Shown: positions 41,570 to 51,437, counted from the first letter of the stretch. The stretch: 58,553 nucleotides of DNA from Sphingobacteriia bacterium (GCA_011390785.1 JAABRR010000029.1:1-58553), one strand, 5' to 3'. Numbers and translations are program-made. Notes: generated from the sequence alone by a model not told the origin.

Positions 41570-42838
41570 ATGGAAGATACTATTACAACAACTACTGAAA
41601 TAACTGCTGAAATGCTTGATGCCTTATCTCATTCTATTAATAATGTTTGGGTATTGGTTGCTGCCATTCTGGTTATGTTTATGCAGGCTGGGTTTGCCAT
41701 GGTGGAAGCAGGTTTTACAAGAAGGAAGAATACTGCCAATATCATGATGAAAAACCTTATGGACTTTTCTATCGGAGCCCTAATTTATTGGACCATTGGA
41801 TACTCCCTAATGTATGGTGAGTCAATCATGGGTTTCATTGGCGGTTTTGATCTTGCCTTTTTTACCAGTGATGGGATAGGTGACTATGCTGATAATACTG
41901 ATATTCTTTTCCAGACCGTGTTTGCAGCAACAGCTGCTACCATTGTTTCAGGTGCCATGGCTGAAAGAACCAAATTTCACGCTTATTTGATTTTTTCTGT
42001 GTTCATAACGCTGATTATTTATCCTGTTTCCGGCCATTGGCTCTGGGGTGGTGGTTGGTTGAGTGAGTTGGGCTTTATTGATTTTGCCGGCTCTACCATT
42101 GTTCACTCTGTTGGTGCGTGGGTTGGTTTAGCAGGTGCTATTATTATTGGCCCACGTTTGGGTAAATATGTAAACGGTAAGCGTATTCCAACAGCTATAC
42201 CCGGACATAATCTCGCTTTTGGAGCCTTAGGTGTATTCATCCTTTGGTTTGGATGGTTTGGTTTCAATGCAGGGAGTCAGTTAGGCGCTGCAGGTGCCGA
42301 GAACACTGTTGCTATTGGTCACATTGCACTTACCACCAACCTTTCTGCTGCGGCTGGTGCTGTTGCCGCTATGCTAACAGCTTATGCACGCTATAAAAGG
42401 CCCTCGCTCAGTTTATCTCTCAACGGCGCACTGGCAGGTTTGGTCGCTATTACCGCAGGTACTGCGGCTGTTTCACCGGGAGGTGCTGTTATTATCGGTT
42501 TGATGGCCGGTGTTATACTTGTGTTTAGTGTTGAATTTCTTGACCAAAAACTAAAAGTTGATGATCCTGTGGGCGCTATTTCTGTGCACGGCGTAGTGGG
42601 TGCTTTTGGTACCCTCATGGTTGGTGTTTTTGCCGTTGATGGCGGTTTGCTATATGGCGGTGGATTTGCACAGCTCGGAATTCAGGCCATTGGCGTTGTA
42701 GCAGTTTTTGGCTGGGCATTTGTTATGGGCCTTATCCTGTTCAGTATATTGAAAGGTACCAACAATCTGCGTGTTTCTAAACGTATCGAAGAAGAAGGTC
42801 TTGATATTTATGAGCACGGTGAAAGTGTTTATAATTAA
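41570..42838 (+). CDS. amtB: Ammonium transporter (Amt/MEP/Rh)
   Basis: 422 residues, 11 predicted membrane helices. WVLVAAILVMFMQAGFAMVEAGF is helix 1 with the family start, and NIMMKNLMDFSIGALIYWTIGYSLM the next. The family signature DFAGSTIVHSVGAWVGLAGAI carries the first pore His (HSVG), and VDDPVGAISVHGVVGAFGTLMVG carries the second (HGVVG). The channel conducts NH3/NH4+ across the inner membrane. It ends the barrel/P-II/Amt operon and is followed by a strong intrinsic terminator. Confidence 0.96.
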   Translation: MEDTITTTTEITAEMLDALSHSINNVWVLVAAILVMFMQAGFAMVEAGFTRRKNTANIMMKNLMDFSIGALIYWTIGYSLMYGESIMGFIGGFDLAFFTSDGIGDYADNTDILFQTVFAATAATIVSGAMAERTKFHAYLIFSVFITLIIYPVSGHWLWGGGWLSELGFIDFAGSTIVHSVGAWVGLAGAIIIGPRLGKYVNGKRIPTAIPGHNLAFGALGVFILWFGWFGFNAGSQLGAAGAENTVAIGHIALTTNLSAAAGAVAAMLTAYARYKRPSLSLSLNGALAGLVAITAGTAAVSPGGAVIIGLMAGVILVFSVEFLDQKLKVDDPVGAISVHGVVGAFGTLMVGVFAVDGGLLYGGGFAQLGIQAIGVVAVFGWAFVMGLILFSILKGTNNLRVSKRIEEEGLDIYEHGESVYN

Positions 42839-43142
42839 TTATATTATTTTTCCAAAATTAGTTTTTCGCAAAACTTCCAAAACCACAGTAACCACAATTG
42901 CAGCCGCACAGAGAAATCTGTGCGGCTTTTTTCTATTTTCAGAGATGAGTTGCTGGCCAAGAATTTTTAAACATTCTCATTCTGTTTACCCAATAAAAAG
43001 TAGATATATCACAAGACAAAATAAAATCTTTTACCGAATACCATTGATCATGAACATGAATTTATTTACAGAGTCTAGTGAAATTAAAGTACTTTCGATG
43101 ATTAGATTCCTTATACATTATTATACAATTAAACTTTAAATT
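42839..43142. other. 304-bp intergenic region after amtB
   Basis: It contains the amtB terminator near its start. The remaining ~210 bp are AT-rich; a weak overlapping frame (starting inside amtB) runs through it but has no coding features. No exact -7 element is seen before the next gene. Confidence 0.5.
42903..42932 (+). terminator. Intrinsic terminator of the ammonium operon
   Basis: GCCGCACAGA-GAAA-TCTGTGCGGC is a perfect 10-bp GC-rich stem with a GAAA tetraloop, followed by TTTTTT. It lies 64 bases after the amtB stop. Confidence 0.93.
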
Positions 43143-44666
43143 ATGAATAATTTATTCACCTTGCTATTCATCAGCTTAATAACAGTAACCATAATAAGTT
43201 GCAGCATGAAAAATGAAACTAATTACGGATTTATCGATCAGTCCACCGATGTTGGTGATGTGAAATACCCTGGTAAAACAGAGTATAACCCTGAAAACGA
43301 AAAATACACAATTACAGGCAGCGGAACCAATATGTGGCTCAATACCGATGAATTCCATTTTGCATGGAAAAAGGTAACCGGTGATGTTTTGCTATATACC
43401 CTCGTCGATTTTACCGGAACCGGCGTGGACGAACACCGAAAGGCGGGCCTCATCATCCGCAAAAATCTTAACCCCGGATCACCTTATGTTAGCGCTTCCT
43501 ACCATGGAGACGGACTGGTAAGTATGCAATACCGGTTGGAAGAAAATGGAGAAACTGCAGAAATAAAACATTCCGATAGTTTTACCAATGTGCTTCAGCT
43601 TGCCTACAACAATGGCAAAGTAACCATGCATGCCTGCAAAATGGAAAGCCCCCTGACTGAAACCGGAAAAATCAGCTTCAATCCGGGTGATGGATATTAT
43701 GTGGGTTTGTTTGTTTGTTCGCATAATGCAGATGTATCGGAAACAGCCGTTTTCAGCAATACACGGTTTGTAGTACCCGTAACCGATGATTTTGTTGCCT
43801 ATCAAGATTTTGCCGGCAGCCGTGTTGAATTGCTTGATGTAGAAACAGGAGCACGTAAACTCATTTATGAAACCAACGATAACCTGGAAGCCCCCAACTG
43901 GGCACCTGATGGCAACTCCCTGATACTGAACGGACGGGGAATCCTTTACAAACTGGATATTAATGGCGATACTATTATGCCCATCAATACAGGCTTTGCC
44001 ACCTCCCTCAACAACGACCATGGAATTTCACCTGATGGCACCCAACTGGTTATCAGCCATCATGTTGATGATCTTCCAGCCGGGCAAAACTCAATTCTTT
44101 TCACACTTCCCCTGGAAGGTGGCGAACCAACAAGAATAACCGAAAAGGGTCCATCCTACTGGCACGGCTGGTCGCCCGATGGCAAGTATCTTATTTACAC
44201 TGCCAACCGCAACGATCAATGGGATATTTACCGCATTCCTGCCATAGGGGGCGAAGAAGAGCAGCTAACCAATTCTCCGGGCCTCGACGATGGATCAGAC
44301 TATTCAGCAGACGGGCAACATATATGGTTTAACAGCGTAAGAAGCGGAAGCATGGAAATCTGGCGAATGAATGCGGATGGCTCTAACCCGGTTCAAATCA
44401 CCGACGATGAATACCAGAATTGGTTTCCCCATGAATCACCCGACGGGTCAAAAATCATATTCCTTTCCTATCTTCCCGATGTAAGCCCGGGAGACCATCC
44501 CTATTACAAGCAGGTAATGCTTCGAATAATGGATAAAGAAGAGTTGAAACCAAGGGTAATCGCCCACCTTTATGGCGGACAAGGCACGATCAACGTTCCG
44601 TCGTGGTCGCCAGACAGCAGGCGGGTTGCTTTTGTAAGTAATCATTTACATAAGGTTGAGCCATGA
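43143..44666 (+). CDS. Lipoprotein with laminin-G-like domain and TolB-type PD40 propeller
   Basis: 507 residues. The lipobox is IISC with Cys20. An N-terminal beta-sandwich (about 40-210: FHFAWKKVTGDVLLYTLVDF, HRKAGLIIRKNL) resembles DUF1349/concanavalin-like domains that bind carbohydrate. The C-terminal half has five or six PD40 repeats (WAPDGNSLIL, ISPDGTQLVIS, WSPDGKYLIYTA, YSADGQHIWF, ESPDGSKIIFLS, WSPDSRRVAFVS), a TolB-type propeller. Probably an exported carbohydrate- or protein-binding protein. The stop overlaps the next start by 4 bases (ATGA at 44663-44666), so the two are translationally coupled. Confidence 0.83.
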   Translation: MNNLFTLLFISLITVTIISCSMKNETNYGFIDQSTDVGDVKYPGKTEYNPENEKYTITGSGTNMWLNTDEFHFAWKKVTGDVLLYTLVDFTGTGVDEHRKAGLIIRKNLNPGSPYVSASYHGDGLVSMQYRLEENGETAEIKHSDSFTNVLQLAYNNGKVTMHACKMESPLTETGKISFNPGDGYYVGLFVCSHNADVSETAVFSNTRFVVPVTDDFVAYQDFAGSRVELLDVETGARKLIYETNDNLEAPNWAPDGNSLILNGRGILYKLDINGDTIMPINTGFATSLNNDHGISPDGTQLVISHHVDDLPAGQNSILFTLPLEGGEPTRITEKGPSYWHGWSPDGKYLIYTANRNDQWDIYRIPAIGGEEEQLTNSPGLDDGSDYSADGQHIWFNSVRSGSMEIWRMNADGSNPVQITDDEYQNWFPHESPDGSKIIFLSYLPDVSPGDHPYYKQVMLRIMDKEELKPRVIAHLYGGQGTINVPSWSPDSRRVAFVSNHLHKVEP

Positions 44667-45709
44667 AAAAATTGTTTTTAGCAGTTTTTCTGCCGTTGCT
44701 TATCCTTTTTTCATCCTGCCAGAAGGAAAGCCGGCCAAGAGTATTTGTTTTTACCGATATCAATATCGATTCAGGCGATCCAGACGATCGCCAGTCGTTG
44801 ATACATCTTTTGTGGTATGCCGATGAACTGCAAATAGAAGGCATTGTTCCCGATCGGTGGCAGGCCAAAGGTTACGAAGCCTGTATGATGGCTCTCAAAG
44901 CCTACTCAAAGGATTACCAGTTGTTCAGTTTCAATGAAAAGGGATTTACCGATCCACGGAAAATAGAAGAACGGATAGCTAAAGATCTTGATCAGGCAAT
45001 TGAATTATTTCACCAGGCTGCTTCCAGCTCAAACGATCCATTGTATGTTCTCATCTGGGGTAATATGGCCAATTTCGGCAAAGCCCTAAAGGCTCATCCT
45101 GAACTGGCCAACAACATAAGGGTCATCTCCATAGGTACTCACCTGATGATGGAAGCATACCGCCCACATATACCCCCTGGCTGGGAAGTTACAGAAAAAC
45201 CATGCGAGCAATCCAACTGGAATGGCGGGGAAAGAAACGATATTTACAACGATGATCGATTCAAAAACATGTGGTGGCTGGAGATAAACTGGACCTACGA
45301 AGGGATGTTTTCGGGTGATGAACCCAGTGAAATGTATCAAAAACTATTAGCTTACGGAGCAATGGGAGAGCATATGATTGAAGTGACCAAAAACGAACCC
45401 TGGGCCCGCTATTTCAGGGTTGGAGATACCCCGTCGGTACTTTACGTTATCGATCCCCGTCAAAATTTAGATGACCCTACCCAAAGCAGCTGGGCGGGAA
45501 GATTCATAAAACCCTTTCCATCAGAAAGACCCAACTATTATACCGATGAAAATGGTCCGGTAGAATGGGACTACCAGAATCCCTGCAATACCTGGGAGAA
45601 CCATGTAGCCCTAAATCAGCATGCCCGCAGCACCCTCGAGAACGAAAGACCTGATATGTATGAATCATTGCTGGAAAAGCTGGATCAAATAACGGGCATC
45701 AGGCAATAA
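44663..45709 (+). CDS. Nucleoside-hydrolase-like (DUF1593) lipoprotein
   Basis: 348 residues. The lipobox is FSSC with Cys19. VFVFTDINIDSGDPDDRQSL is the Asp-rich metal site of the inosine-uridine hydrolase fold, as in DUF1593 proteins, with YVLIWGNMANFGKAL and RVISIGTHLM later. DUF1593 proteins often carry cellulose-binding annotation and occur near plant or algal polysaccharide genes; their reaction is not settled. Translationally coupled to the upstream propeller lipoprotein, suggesting joint function at the outer membrane or in the periplasm. Confidence 0.8.
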   Translation: MKKLFLAVFLPLLILFSSCQKESRPRVFVFTDINIDSGDPDDRQSLIHLLWYADELQIEGIVPDRWQAKGYEACMMALKAYSKDYQLFSFNEKGFTDPRKIEERIAKDLDQAIELFHQAASSSNDPLYVLIWGNMANFGKALKAHPELANNIRVISIGTHLMMEAYRPHIPPGWEVTEKPCEQSNWNGGERNDIYNDDRFKNMWWLEINWTYEGMFSGDEPSEMYQKLLAYGAMGEHMIEVTKNEPWARYFRVGDTPSVLYVIDPRQNLDDPTQSSWAGRFIKPFPSERPNYYTDENGPVEWDYQNPCNTWENHVALNQHARSTLENERPDMYESLLEKLDQITGIRQ

Positions 45710-45913
45710 TCTGATCCGTAACAGGGCCTAAATACTTATCCAGAAAACCCGTATCTGATTTTTTGGTTTCCTCGCAAAGTTGCAATGAAGAAATAGATAT
45801 TCGCTAATTACTCACTTTGGGGTTTATCTGTGATCCGATCAGGAATATTTCAACATTAACACACATTCAAACGTTACATTACCTGTTTAATAGTAACCAC
45901 ACCTTTCCTTTTT

Positions 45914-47686
45914 ATGAGCAATGAAGATCTGAAGAAAAACATAACACTATCGGGTTTACGCAAATTATTTAAGCTTTACCATTACATGAAGCCCTACAAA
46001 TGGGAATATGCCCTGGGGTTATTGTTCCTGTTGGGATCGAGCGGTGCCAGCCTGGTATTTCCAAAATTGCTGGGCGAATTGGTAGATTATGGCAACCAGG
46101 GAATTCTGGGCGAGCAGATCAACCGTATAGCGCTCATACTAATTGTGGTGTTGGTGGTTCAATCGGTATTTTCCTATTTTCGAATATTTCTGTTTGTGCG
46201 GGTGGCAGAAAAAACCCTTGCCGACTTGCGCCAAAGCACCTTCAACCATTTGATAAGACTTCCCATGAAGTTTTTTCAACAAAGGCGCGTGGGCGAACTC
46301 AACAGCCGGATATCTTCAGACATTACCCTTTTGCAGGATGCACTTACCTCCACTCTGGCGGAGTTTATCAGGCAACTCATCATCATTATTGGGGGTGTAA
46401 GTTTAATGGTAATGACATCTTACAAACTCACCCTTTTTATGCTGGCCATTTTGCCGGTTGTTGTTCTCCTGGTAGGATTTTTCGGGCGGTATATACGCAG
46501 GCTCAGCAAACTGGCTCAGGCACAGGTAGCAGATTCAAACACCATTGTAGAAGAAACCTTACAGGGCATACAAAGTGTAAAAACCTTTACCAACGAGTTT
46601 TTCGAAATGGGCCGCTATCGCATTAAAACCAAAGAGATTGCCCAAACAGGAATTAAAAACGGCAAATTGAGGGGGGCTTTCACTTCCTTCATTATATTAG
46701 GATTGTTCGGAACCATGGTGGCAGTAATCTGGAAAGGCAGTACCCTGCTTGCCAGTGGCGATATTGCAGCCGGCGAACTATTCTCCTTTGTTATCTACAC
46801 TGTTTTTATTGGTGGCACTATTGGTGGATTAGCCGATGTTTTTGCCCGGCTTCAGAAATTTATTGGTGCCACCGAAGACCTGCTCGAAATCTTTAACGAA
46901 GTTCCCGAACCGGTTGAAGACCTGTCAAAAGGAAAAAGCAATCTGGCATTGCAGGGCGGTGTAAAGTTGAACCATCTCCACTTTAGTTACCCCAACCGAA
47001 CTGATTTTGAAGTGATCAGGGAAATAAATGCCAATATTCTGCCCGACTCGCTGGTAGCCCTGGTAGGACCCAGTGGAGCTGGCAAATCCACCCTTGTTTC
47101 ATTGCTCCTCAGGCTGTATGACCCTACATCAGGCAACATTTTCTTTGATGAAACCGACAGCCGCAATATTCCTGTTTCGGTGTTAAGAAGCCAAATGGCT
47201 ATTGTACCGCAGGATATTTTCCTTTTCGGGGGCACTATTCGCGAAAATATTGCCTACGGAAACACCAATGCCACTGACCAAATGATTGAAGATGCTGCCC
47301 GTAAAGCCAATGCCTGGGAGTTTATCAGTAGTTTTCCTTCCAGATTGGATACCCTGGTGGGCGAACGGGGTACACAACTTTCAGGTGGCCAGCGCCAGCG
47401 CATCGCCATAGCACGTGCTGTACTAAAAGACCCCAAAATACTGATCCTTGACGAAGCCACATCCTCCCTCGATTCAGAAAGCGAACGCCTGGTGCAGGAT
47501 GCGCTCGAAAAGCTGATGAAAGGGCGTACATCCATCGTAATTGCCCACCGGCTTTCCACCATCCGCAAAGCCGACCTGATACTCGTAATCGATAATGGCC
47601 GGGTGGTAGAACAAGGCACCCATCACGATCTGTTAAACTCAGAAGTGGGCCTGTACCGAAATCTGAGCGAGTTGCAGTTTCAGTAG
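45914..47686 (+). CDS. ABC exporter, fused permease and ATPase
   Basis: 590 residues. A six-helix type I exporter membrane domain (about 20-320) precedes an ATPase domain (about 345-585). Walker A is GPSGAGKSTLVSLL, the Q-loop PQDIFLF, the signature LSGGQRQRIAIARA, Walker B ILILDEATSSLD and the H-loop IAHRLST. Similar to MsbA/lipid or multidrug exporters. As a homodimer it moves lipids, drugs or peptides outward across the inner membrane; the cargo is not given by context. No partner genes. Confidence 0.92.
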   Translation: MSNEDLKKNITLSGLRKLFKLYHYMKPYKWEYALGLLFLLGSSGASLVFPKLLGELVDYGNQGILGEQINRIALILIVVLVVQSVFSYFRIFLFVRVAEKTLADLRQSTFNHLIRLPMKFFQQRRVGELNSRISSDITLLQDALTSTLAEFIRQLIIIIGGVSLMVMTSYKLTLFMLAILPVVVLLVGFFGRYIRRLSKLAQAQVADSNTIVEETLQGIQSVKTFTNEFFEMGRYRIKTKEIAQTGIKNGKLRGAFTSFIILGLFGTMVAVIWKGSTLLASGDIAAGELFSFVIYTVFIGGTIGGLADVFARLQKFIGATEDLLEIFNEVPEPVEDLSKGKSNLALQGGVKLNHLHFSYPNRTDFEVIREINANILPDSLVALVGPSGAGKSTLVSLLLRLYDPTSGNIFFDETDSRNIPVSVLRSQMAIVPQDIFLFGGTIRENIAYGNTNATDQMIEDAARKANAWEFISSFPSRLDTLVGERGTQLSGGQRQRIAIARAVLKDPKILILDEATSSLDSESERLVQDALEKLMKGRTSIVIAHRLSTIRKADLILVIDNGRVVEQGTHHDLLNSEVGLYRNLSELQFQ

Positions 47687-47949
47687 AAACAACGTTTTGT
47701 AGAAAAGAATAGCTGCTCACAAACTAAAGAGAATTCTGGATGCTTTTTTTGATGGGCTTTTCAGGTTTTTCTATATTCATGGGTCATTAATAGGTAAGTT
47801 ATTGCATAAAAATTTCTAAATTCGCTACTTTTTCAATCGGGCCAGCAGTGAGCTCTTATTTATTAATGCTAAACGGCCTTTAATGGAAGTATCTGAGATA
47901 GTAAAATAATATCTTAGACTGTGAAATTTTATCCATAAAAACCAATCTA

Positions 47950-49596
47950 ATGATCAAAAGTCCACTTCAAAAAGCACGTGCGGGCTATCAACCCAAATTA
48001 CCCCAAACCCTTATTGGTTCAGTAAAAATTATGGAAGAAGGTAATTCCGAGCCCAAAACAGACAAGGAAGAAATCAAAAGCCTGTTTCCCCATACATACG
48101 GAATGCCTTTACTGGTTTTCCAGGAATCGGATGAACAAAAAAGCTTTAAGCCCATCAATGTGGGCATCATCCTGTCAGGCGGACAGGCCCCTGGTGGGCA
48201 TAATGTGATTTCAGGACTGTTCGATGGATTGAAAAAACTAAACAGCGATAGTAAACTCTATGGATTTCTGGGCGGCCCTTCGGGGCTGGTAAACAATCAA
48301 TACCAGGAGCTTACCGCTGATATTATTGATGAATACCGCAATACCGGGGGATTTGATATCATTGGTTCAGGCCGCACCAAGCTTGAAGAAAAAGAGCAAT
48401 TCGACAAAGGGTTGGTGAATTGCAAAAAGCTTGGAATCAATGCGCTTGTGGTTATTGGTGGCGACGATTCCAATACCAATGCATGCGTATTGGCCGAATA
48501 TTACAAAGCCATTGGAGCAGGCATACAGGTAATCGGTTGCCCAAAGACGATTGATGGAGATTTAAAAAATAAGATGATCGAAGTTTCTTTCGGCTTCGAT
48601 ACCGCCTGCAAGGTCTATTCCGAGCTTATCGGAAATATTCAGCGCGATGCCTATTCTGCAAAAAAGAACTGGCACTTTATAAAACTGATGGGCCGTTCTG
48701 CATCACACATTACCCTGGAGTGCGCCCTGCAAACCCAACCCAATATTGCTCTTATTTCAGAAGAAGTAGAAGCAAAAGAAATGACGCTGATTCAGGTAGT
48801 AGATTCCATTGCCGATACCATTGTAAAGCGTGCCAACAATGGCGATAATTTCGGAACAGTATTGATCCCCGAAGGAATTATTGAGTTTATCCCTCAGTTC
48901 AAAAATCTCATACAGGAACTCAATGACCTATTGGCCAAATACAACGATGAATTCCTAAGTCTTGAGACAGATCAGGAAAAACGGGAGTTTTTAGCAGTTA
49001 AGCTCTCAAGGGAATCAGAAAACCTTTATGATAATCTTCCCAACGACATTTCCGACCAGCTAATTCTGGATCGCGACCCACATGGGAATGTAATTGTGTC
49101 AAGAATCGAAACAGAAAAGCTACTTGTTAAAATGGTGGAAAAACGTCTCAAGATATACAGGCAGGAAGGTGCTTACAAAAGCAAATTCACTCCACAAAAC
49201 CATTTCTTTGGCTATGAAGGCCGGTGTGCTGCACCATCCAACTTCGACACCAACTATTGCTATGCCCTGGGTTCAACAGCTGCTATTCTTATTACAAATG
49301 AGAAAACAGGCTACATGACATCCGTAAGAAACCTGGTTGCCAATGCCGAAGACTGGGTTTGTGGCGGAACACCCATTACCGGCATGATGAACCTGGAGAA
49401 ACGCCATGGCGAAATGAAACCTGTTATCAAAAAAGCGCTGGTGGAACTGGATGGTGCACCGTTTAAGTTTTTCGCCGGGCATCGTGATAACTGGGCCATC
49501 AATTCCAAATATATTTTCCCGGGCCCAATCCAGTATTTCGGACCGGCAGAAGTATGTGATGCACCATCAAAAACACTGGTATTGGAAAATCAATAA
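47950..49596 (+). CDS. pfp: Pyrophosphate-dependent 6-phosphofructokinase
   Basis: 548 residues, the long plant-beta-like form. [16 protein letters not shown] is the phosphate-donor loop, GGDDSNTNA (Asp172, Asp173) is the PPi-specific replacement of the GGDGT of ATP-PFKs, and CPKTIDGDL is the F6P/catalytic motif with the base Asp. [15 protein letters not shown] is the F6P-binding segment. The enzyme interconverts fructose-6-phosphate and fructose-1,6-bisphosphate with PPi, saving ATP, which is frequent in Bacteroidota and anaerobes. Its stop codon is 8 bp from that of the convergent araC-type gene. Confidence 0.95.
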   Translation: MIKSPLQKARAGYQPKLPQTLIGSVKIMEEGNSEPKTDKEEIKSLFPHTYGMPLLVFQESDEQKSFKPINVGIILSGGQAPGGHNVISGLFDGLKKLNSDSKLYGFLGGPSGLVNNQYQELTADIIDEYRNTGGFDIIGSGRTKLEEKEQFDKGLVNCKKLGINALVVIGGDDSNTNACVLAEYYKAIGAGIQVIGCPKTIDGDLKNKMIEVSFGFDTACKVYSELIGNIQRDAYSAKKNWHFIKLMGRSASHITLECALQTQPNIALISEEVEAKEMTLIQVVDSIADTIVKRANNGDNFGTVLIPEGIIEFIPQFKNLIQELNDLLAKYNDEFLSLETDQEKREFLAVKLSRESENLYDNLPNDISDQLILDRDPHGNVIVSRIETEKLLVKMVEKRLKIYRQEGAYKSKFTPQNHFFGYEGRCAAPSNFDTNYCYALGSTAAILITNEKTGYMTSVRNLVANAEDWVCGGTPITGMMNLEKRHGEMKPVIKKALVELDGAPFKFFAGHRDNWAINSKYIFPGPIQYFGPAEVCDAPSKTLVLENQ

Positions 49597-49604
49597 TACA
49601 TGAC

Positions 49605-50474
49605 TTACCCAACCTCCCCGCGCGCTCCCGGATTTACAATGCTCAGGTTCAGCAACCTGTATTTCCCGGGCGACTGGCCATATTTGGCTTTGAACAGGCG
49701 GTTAAAATAAGAGGGATTTTCGAAGCCGGTTTCAAAAACAATCTGGCCAACGGGATGGGTAGTATTTCGCAATTGTTTGGCGGCTTCCAGCAGGCGGATG
49801 TTGTTGATGAATTCGCTGGGGGTGATGCTGAGATATTTTTTCAGAGACCTCGTTAAATGCTCCTGTGTTTTGCCCGAAAGTTCAATAAAGCGTGGAATCC
49901 CCTTTTGGTAATTCTGCGGTTTTTCCATTTGATGGCAGGCAGCTGATAGCCAATGCGGTAAGGAATTACCCGATTGCGAAGGCTTTTTGTTAAGAATCAC
50001 CAAAGCTTGTATCAGCAGCGCCCGGAAAAGGAATTGCAGCTCAATCGTGCTGGCCAATCCTGCTAGTTTGAAAATATTTTCAAAAACAGCCAGCAGGGCA
50101 CTCAGCGAGTTATTGTCAGGCAATACTTTGCGCTCCGTCACTGGCAGCGATTCAAAACCCGGACATTGCAGGTAATTCCTGGCCTGTTCATACTCTCCTA
50201 TAGTGAATGCAACATTGGTAATGATGGCCGGTATACCTTCTGGAGTTGACTGGAAGTAGTGATGGTCGGTGGGATGGATGAAACATATCTCTCCCGGTTT
50301 CAACAAATATTTTTCATCGTTGTGATAATGGATTAGCTCTCCCTGTCGCAATATAAAGAACTCATAGAAATCGTGGGTATGTGTTCCCGTTTTTTGTGTT
50401 CCAGAGAAAACAGTGTCTGCAATAAAGAACCCGGAGCCGGAGTCAAATATGTCAATATAATTTAAGTTATCCAT
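49605..50474 (-). CDS. AraC-family transcriptional regulator with cupin sensor domain
   Basis: 289 residues from the ATG at 50474. A frame extended to a TTG at 50507 exists, but that codon belongs to the -7 promoter element TATATTTG (50512-50505), so ATG is preferred. An AraC-type cupin domain (about 10-120) contains THTHDFYEFFIL and KPGEICFIHPTDHHYF, whose His residues suggest sugar or metal sensing. The C-terminal helix-turn-helix pair is TQEHLTRSLKKYLSITPSEFI and VGQIVFETGFENPSYFNRLFKAKYGQSP. It is divergent from the PhyH dioxygenase gene with ~140 bp between start codons, so it probably controls that promoter and perhaps the glycyl radical genes beyond. Confidence 0.9.
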   Translation of the reverse strand: MDNLNYIDIFDSGSGFFIADTVFSGTQKTGTHTHDFYEFFILRQGELIHYHNDEKYLLKPGEICFIHPTDHHYFQSTPEGIPAIITNVAFTIGEYEQARNYLQCPGFESLPVTERKVLPDNNSLSALLAVFENIFKLAGLASTIELQFLFRALLIQALVILNKKPSQSGNSLPHWLSAACHQMEKPQNYQKGIPRFIELSGKTQEHLTRSLKKYLSITPSEFINNIRLLEAAKQLRNTTHPVGQIVFETGFENPSYFNRLFKAKYGQSPGKYRLLNLSIVNPGARGEVG

Positions 50475-50504
50475 AAGGAAGATGCTGTCTGATTGATTCA
50501 ATTG

Positions 50505-50512
50505 CAAATATA
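50505..50512 (-). promoter_or_regulatory. -7 promoter element of the araC-type gene
   Basis: Minus-strand TATATTTG matches TAnnTTTG. Its last three bases are the TTG that a naive gene call would take as the start codon. Confidence 0.6.
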
Positions 50513-50554
50513 TGTCATTTAAAGATCAATATAGTGCAAAAACTGTCAATCGGG

Positions 50555-50588
50555 TTGTTTTTTTATGAGATGCCCAACAGTAAATTTG
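50555..50588 (+). promoter_or_regulatory. Promoter of the PhyH dioxygenase gene
   Basis: TTG (50555-50557, in GTTGTTTT) and TAAATTTG (50581-50588) match the -33/-7 elements with near-ideal spacing; the start codon follows 25 bases later. Direct TGTCA boxes (50513, 50544) upstream are possible AraC contacts. Confidence 0.65.
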
Positions 50589-50613
50589 TATTAAACTTTA
50601 AAACATTACAGAC

Positions 50614-51345
50614 ATGAACACTATTGATGCAAAATTTTACCAGGATAACGGCTATTATCTTTTCAAGAAACCCTTGCTAAACCAGGAGAAGTTTCAGACC
50701 CTCACCAATATTTTCGAAGAACTCGTTAGCAGCTCCGAAGGGTTAAGGGGAGACGAACATGATACACCACATTTTAAGGATAAGCGTTTGCTTGATATTC
50801 TTCGTTCGGAAGAAGTACTGGATGTTGTGCAGCAAGCCATTGGTCCCAATATCGGTTTATGGAGCAGTCATTTCATCAGCAAGGAGCCATTTATTGGACG
50901 CAAAACCCCGTGGCACGAAGACAGCGCCTATTGGAACGGTCGTTTCGACCGGCTTGACAAGATCGTGACCATCTGGCTGGCGCTGGATAATTCAACCCTT
51001 GAAAATGGTTGCATGGGTGTTGTTCCCGGTAGCCATAATAATGGCTTCTCTGATTATGTGGAGGTGGATTCAGCAACCAATACCTTTGGCAGCGAAATCA
51101 GGCAGGATCAGGTTGATATTGACAAAGTGGTTTGGTTTGAACTCAACAAGGGCGAATGTTCGTTGCATGATGGCCGTATCATTCACGGGGCCAATGCCAA
51201 TACCAGCCCCTATCGTCGTTGCGGTTACACCATGCGGTATTTTAGCCTGGATATGAAACTCGATCAGGAGCATCCCGGTAACAAAACGCATAAAATCTTC
51301 TGGTGCCGGGGTGAAAATATTAGAGGAAACCCACTTATTGTTTAG
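50614..51345 (+). CDS. PhyH-type Fe(II)/2-oxoglutarate dioxygenase
   Basis: 243 residues. The 2-His-1-carboxylate iron site is WHEDSAYWNG (His101, Asp103) and IIHGANANTSPYRR (His191), with Arg201/202 for 2-oxoglutarate. NGCMGVVPGSHNNG is the usual core block of phytanoyl-CoA-dioxygenase-like enzymes. It hydroxylates an unidentified small molecule with O2. Divergent from an AraC regulator, and upstream of a glycyl radical enzyme pair on the same strand, 311 bp away. The link of an O2-using enzyme with an O2-sensitive one is unusual. Not a real phytanoyl-CoA hydroxylase by context. Confidence 0.9.
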   Translation: MNTIDAKFYQDNGYYLFKKPLLNQEKFQTLTNIFEELVSSSEGLRGDEHDTPHFKDKRLLDILRSEEVLDVVQQAIGPNIGLWSSHFISKEPFIGRKTPWHEDSAYWNGRFDRLDKIVTIWLALDNSTLENGCMGVVPGSHNNGFSDYVEVDSATNTFGSEIRQDQVDIDKVVWFELNKGECSLHDGRIIHGANANTSPYRRCGYTMRYFSLDMKLDQEHPGNKTHKIFWCRGENIRGNPLIV

Positions 51346-51365
51346 GTTTTTTATTGTATTGAAAA

Positions 51366-51437
51366 ATAAGGTAATAAGGTTTGTTTCTATCATTGTATCA
51401 TGATTACTACTAAGGTTGCAAAACGAAAATAAGGTTT
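51366..51437 (-). repeat. Dispersed AACCTTATT element, copy 2 (inverted)
   Basis: On the minus strand it reads AAACCTTATTTTCG, GCAACCTTAGTAG and finally AAACCTTATTACCTTATT, 72 bp with the same block order as the copy at 22032-22103. Confidence 0.75.

Noticed and set aside
42771-43139. Plus-strand frame of 122 codons
   Set aside because: It starts inside amtB in another frame and runs through the amtB terminator.
50475-50507. N-terminal extension of the AraC-type regulator from TTG
   Set aside because: The TTG lies in the -7 element TATATTTG, so it would not be transcribed in frame.
50614-51345. Phytanoyl-CoA hydroxylase in the strict sense
   Set aside because: The fold and iron site match, but no lipid or CoA context exists; only the superfamily can be supported.
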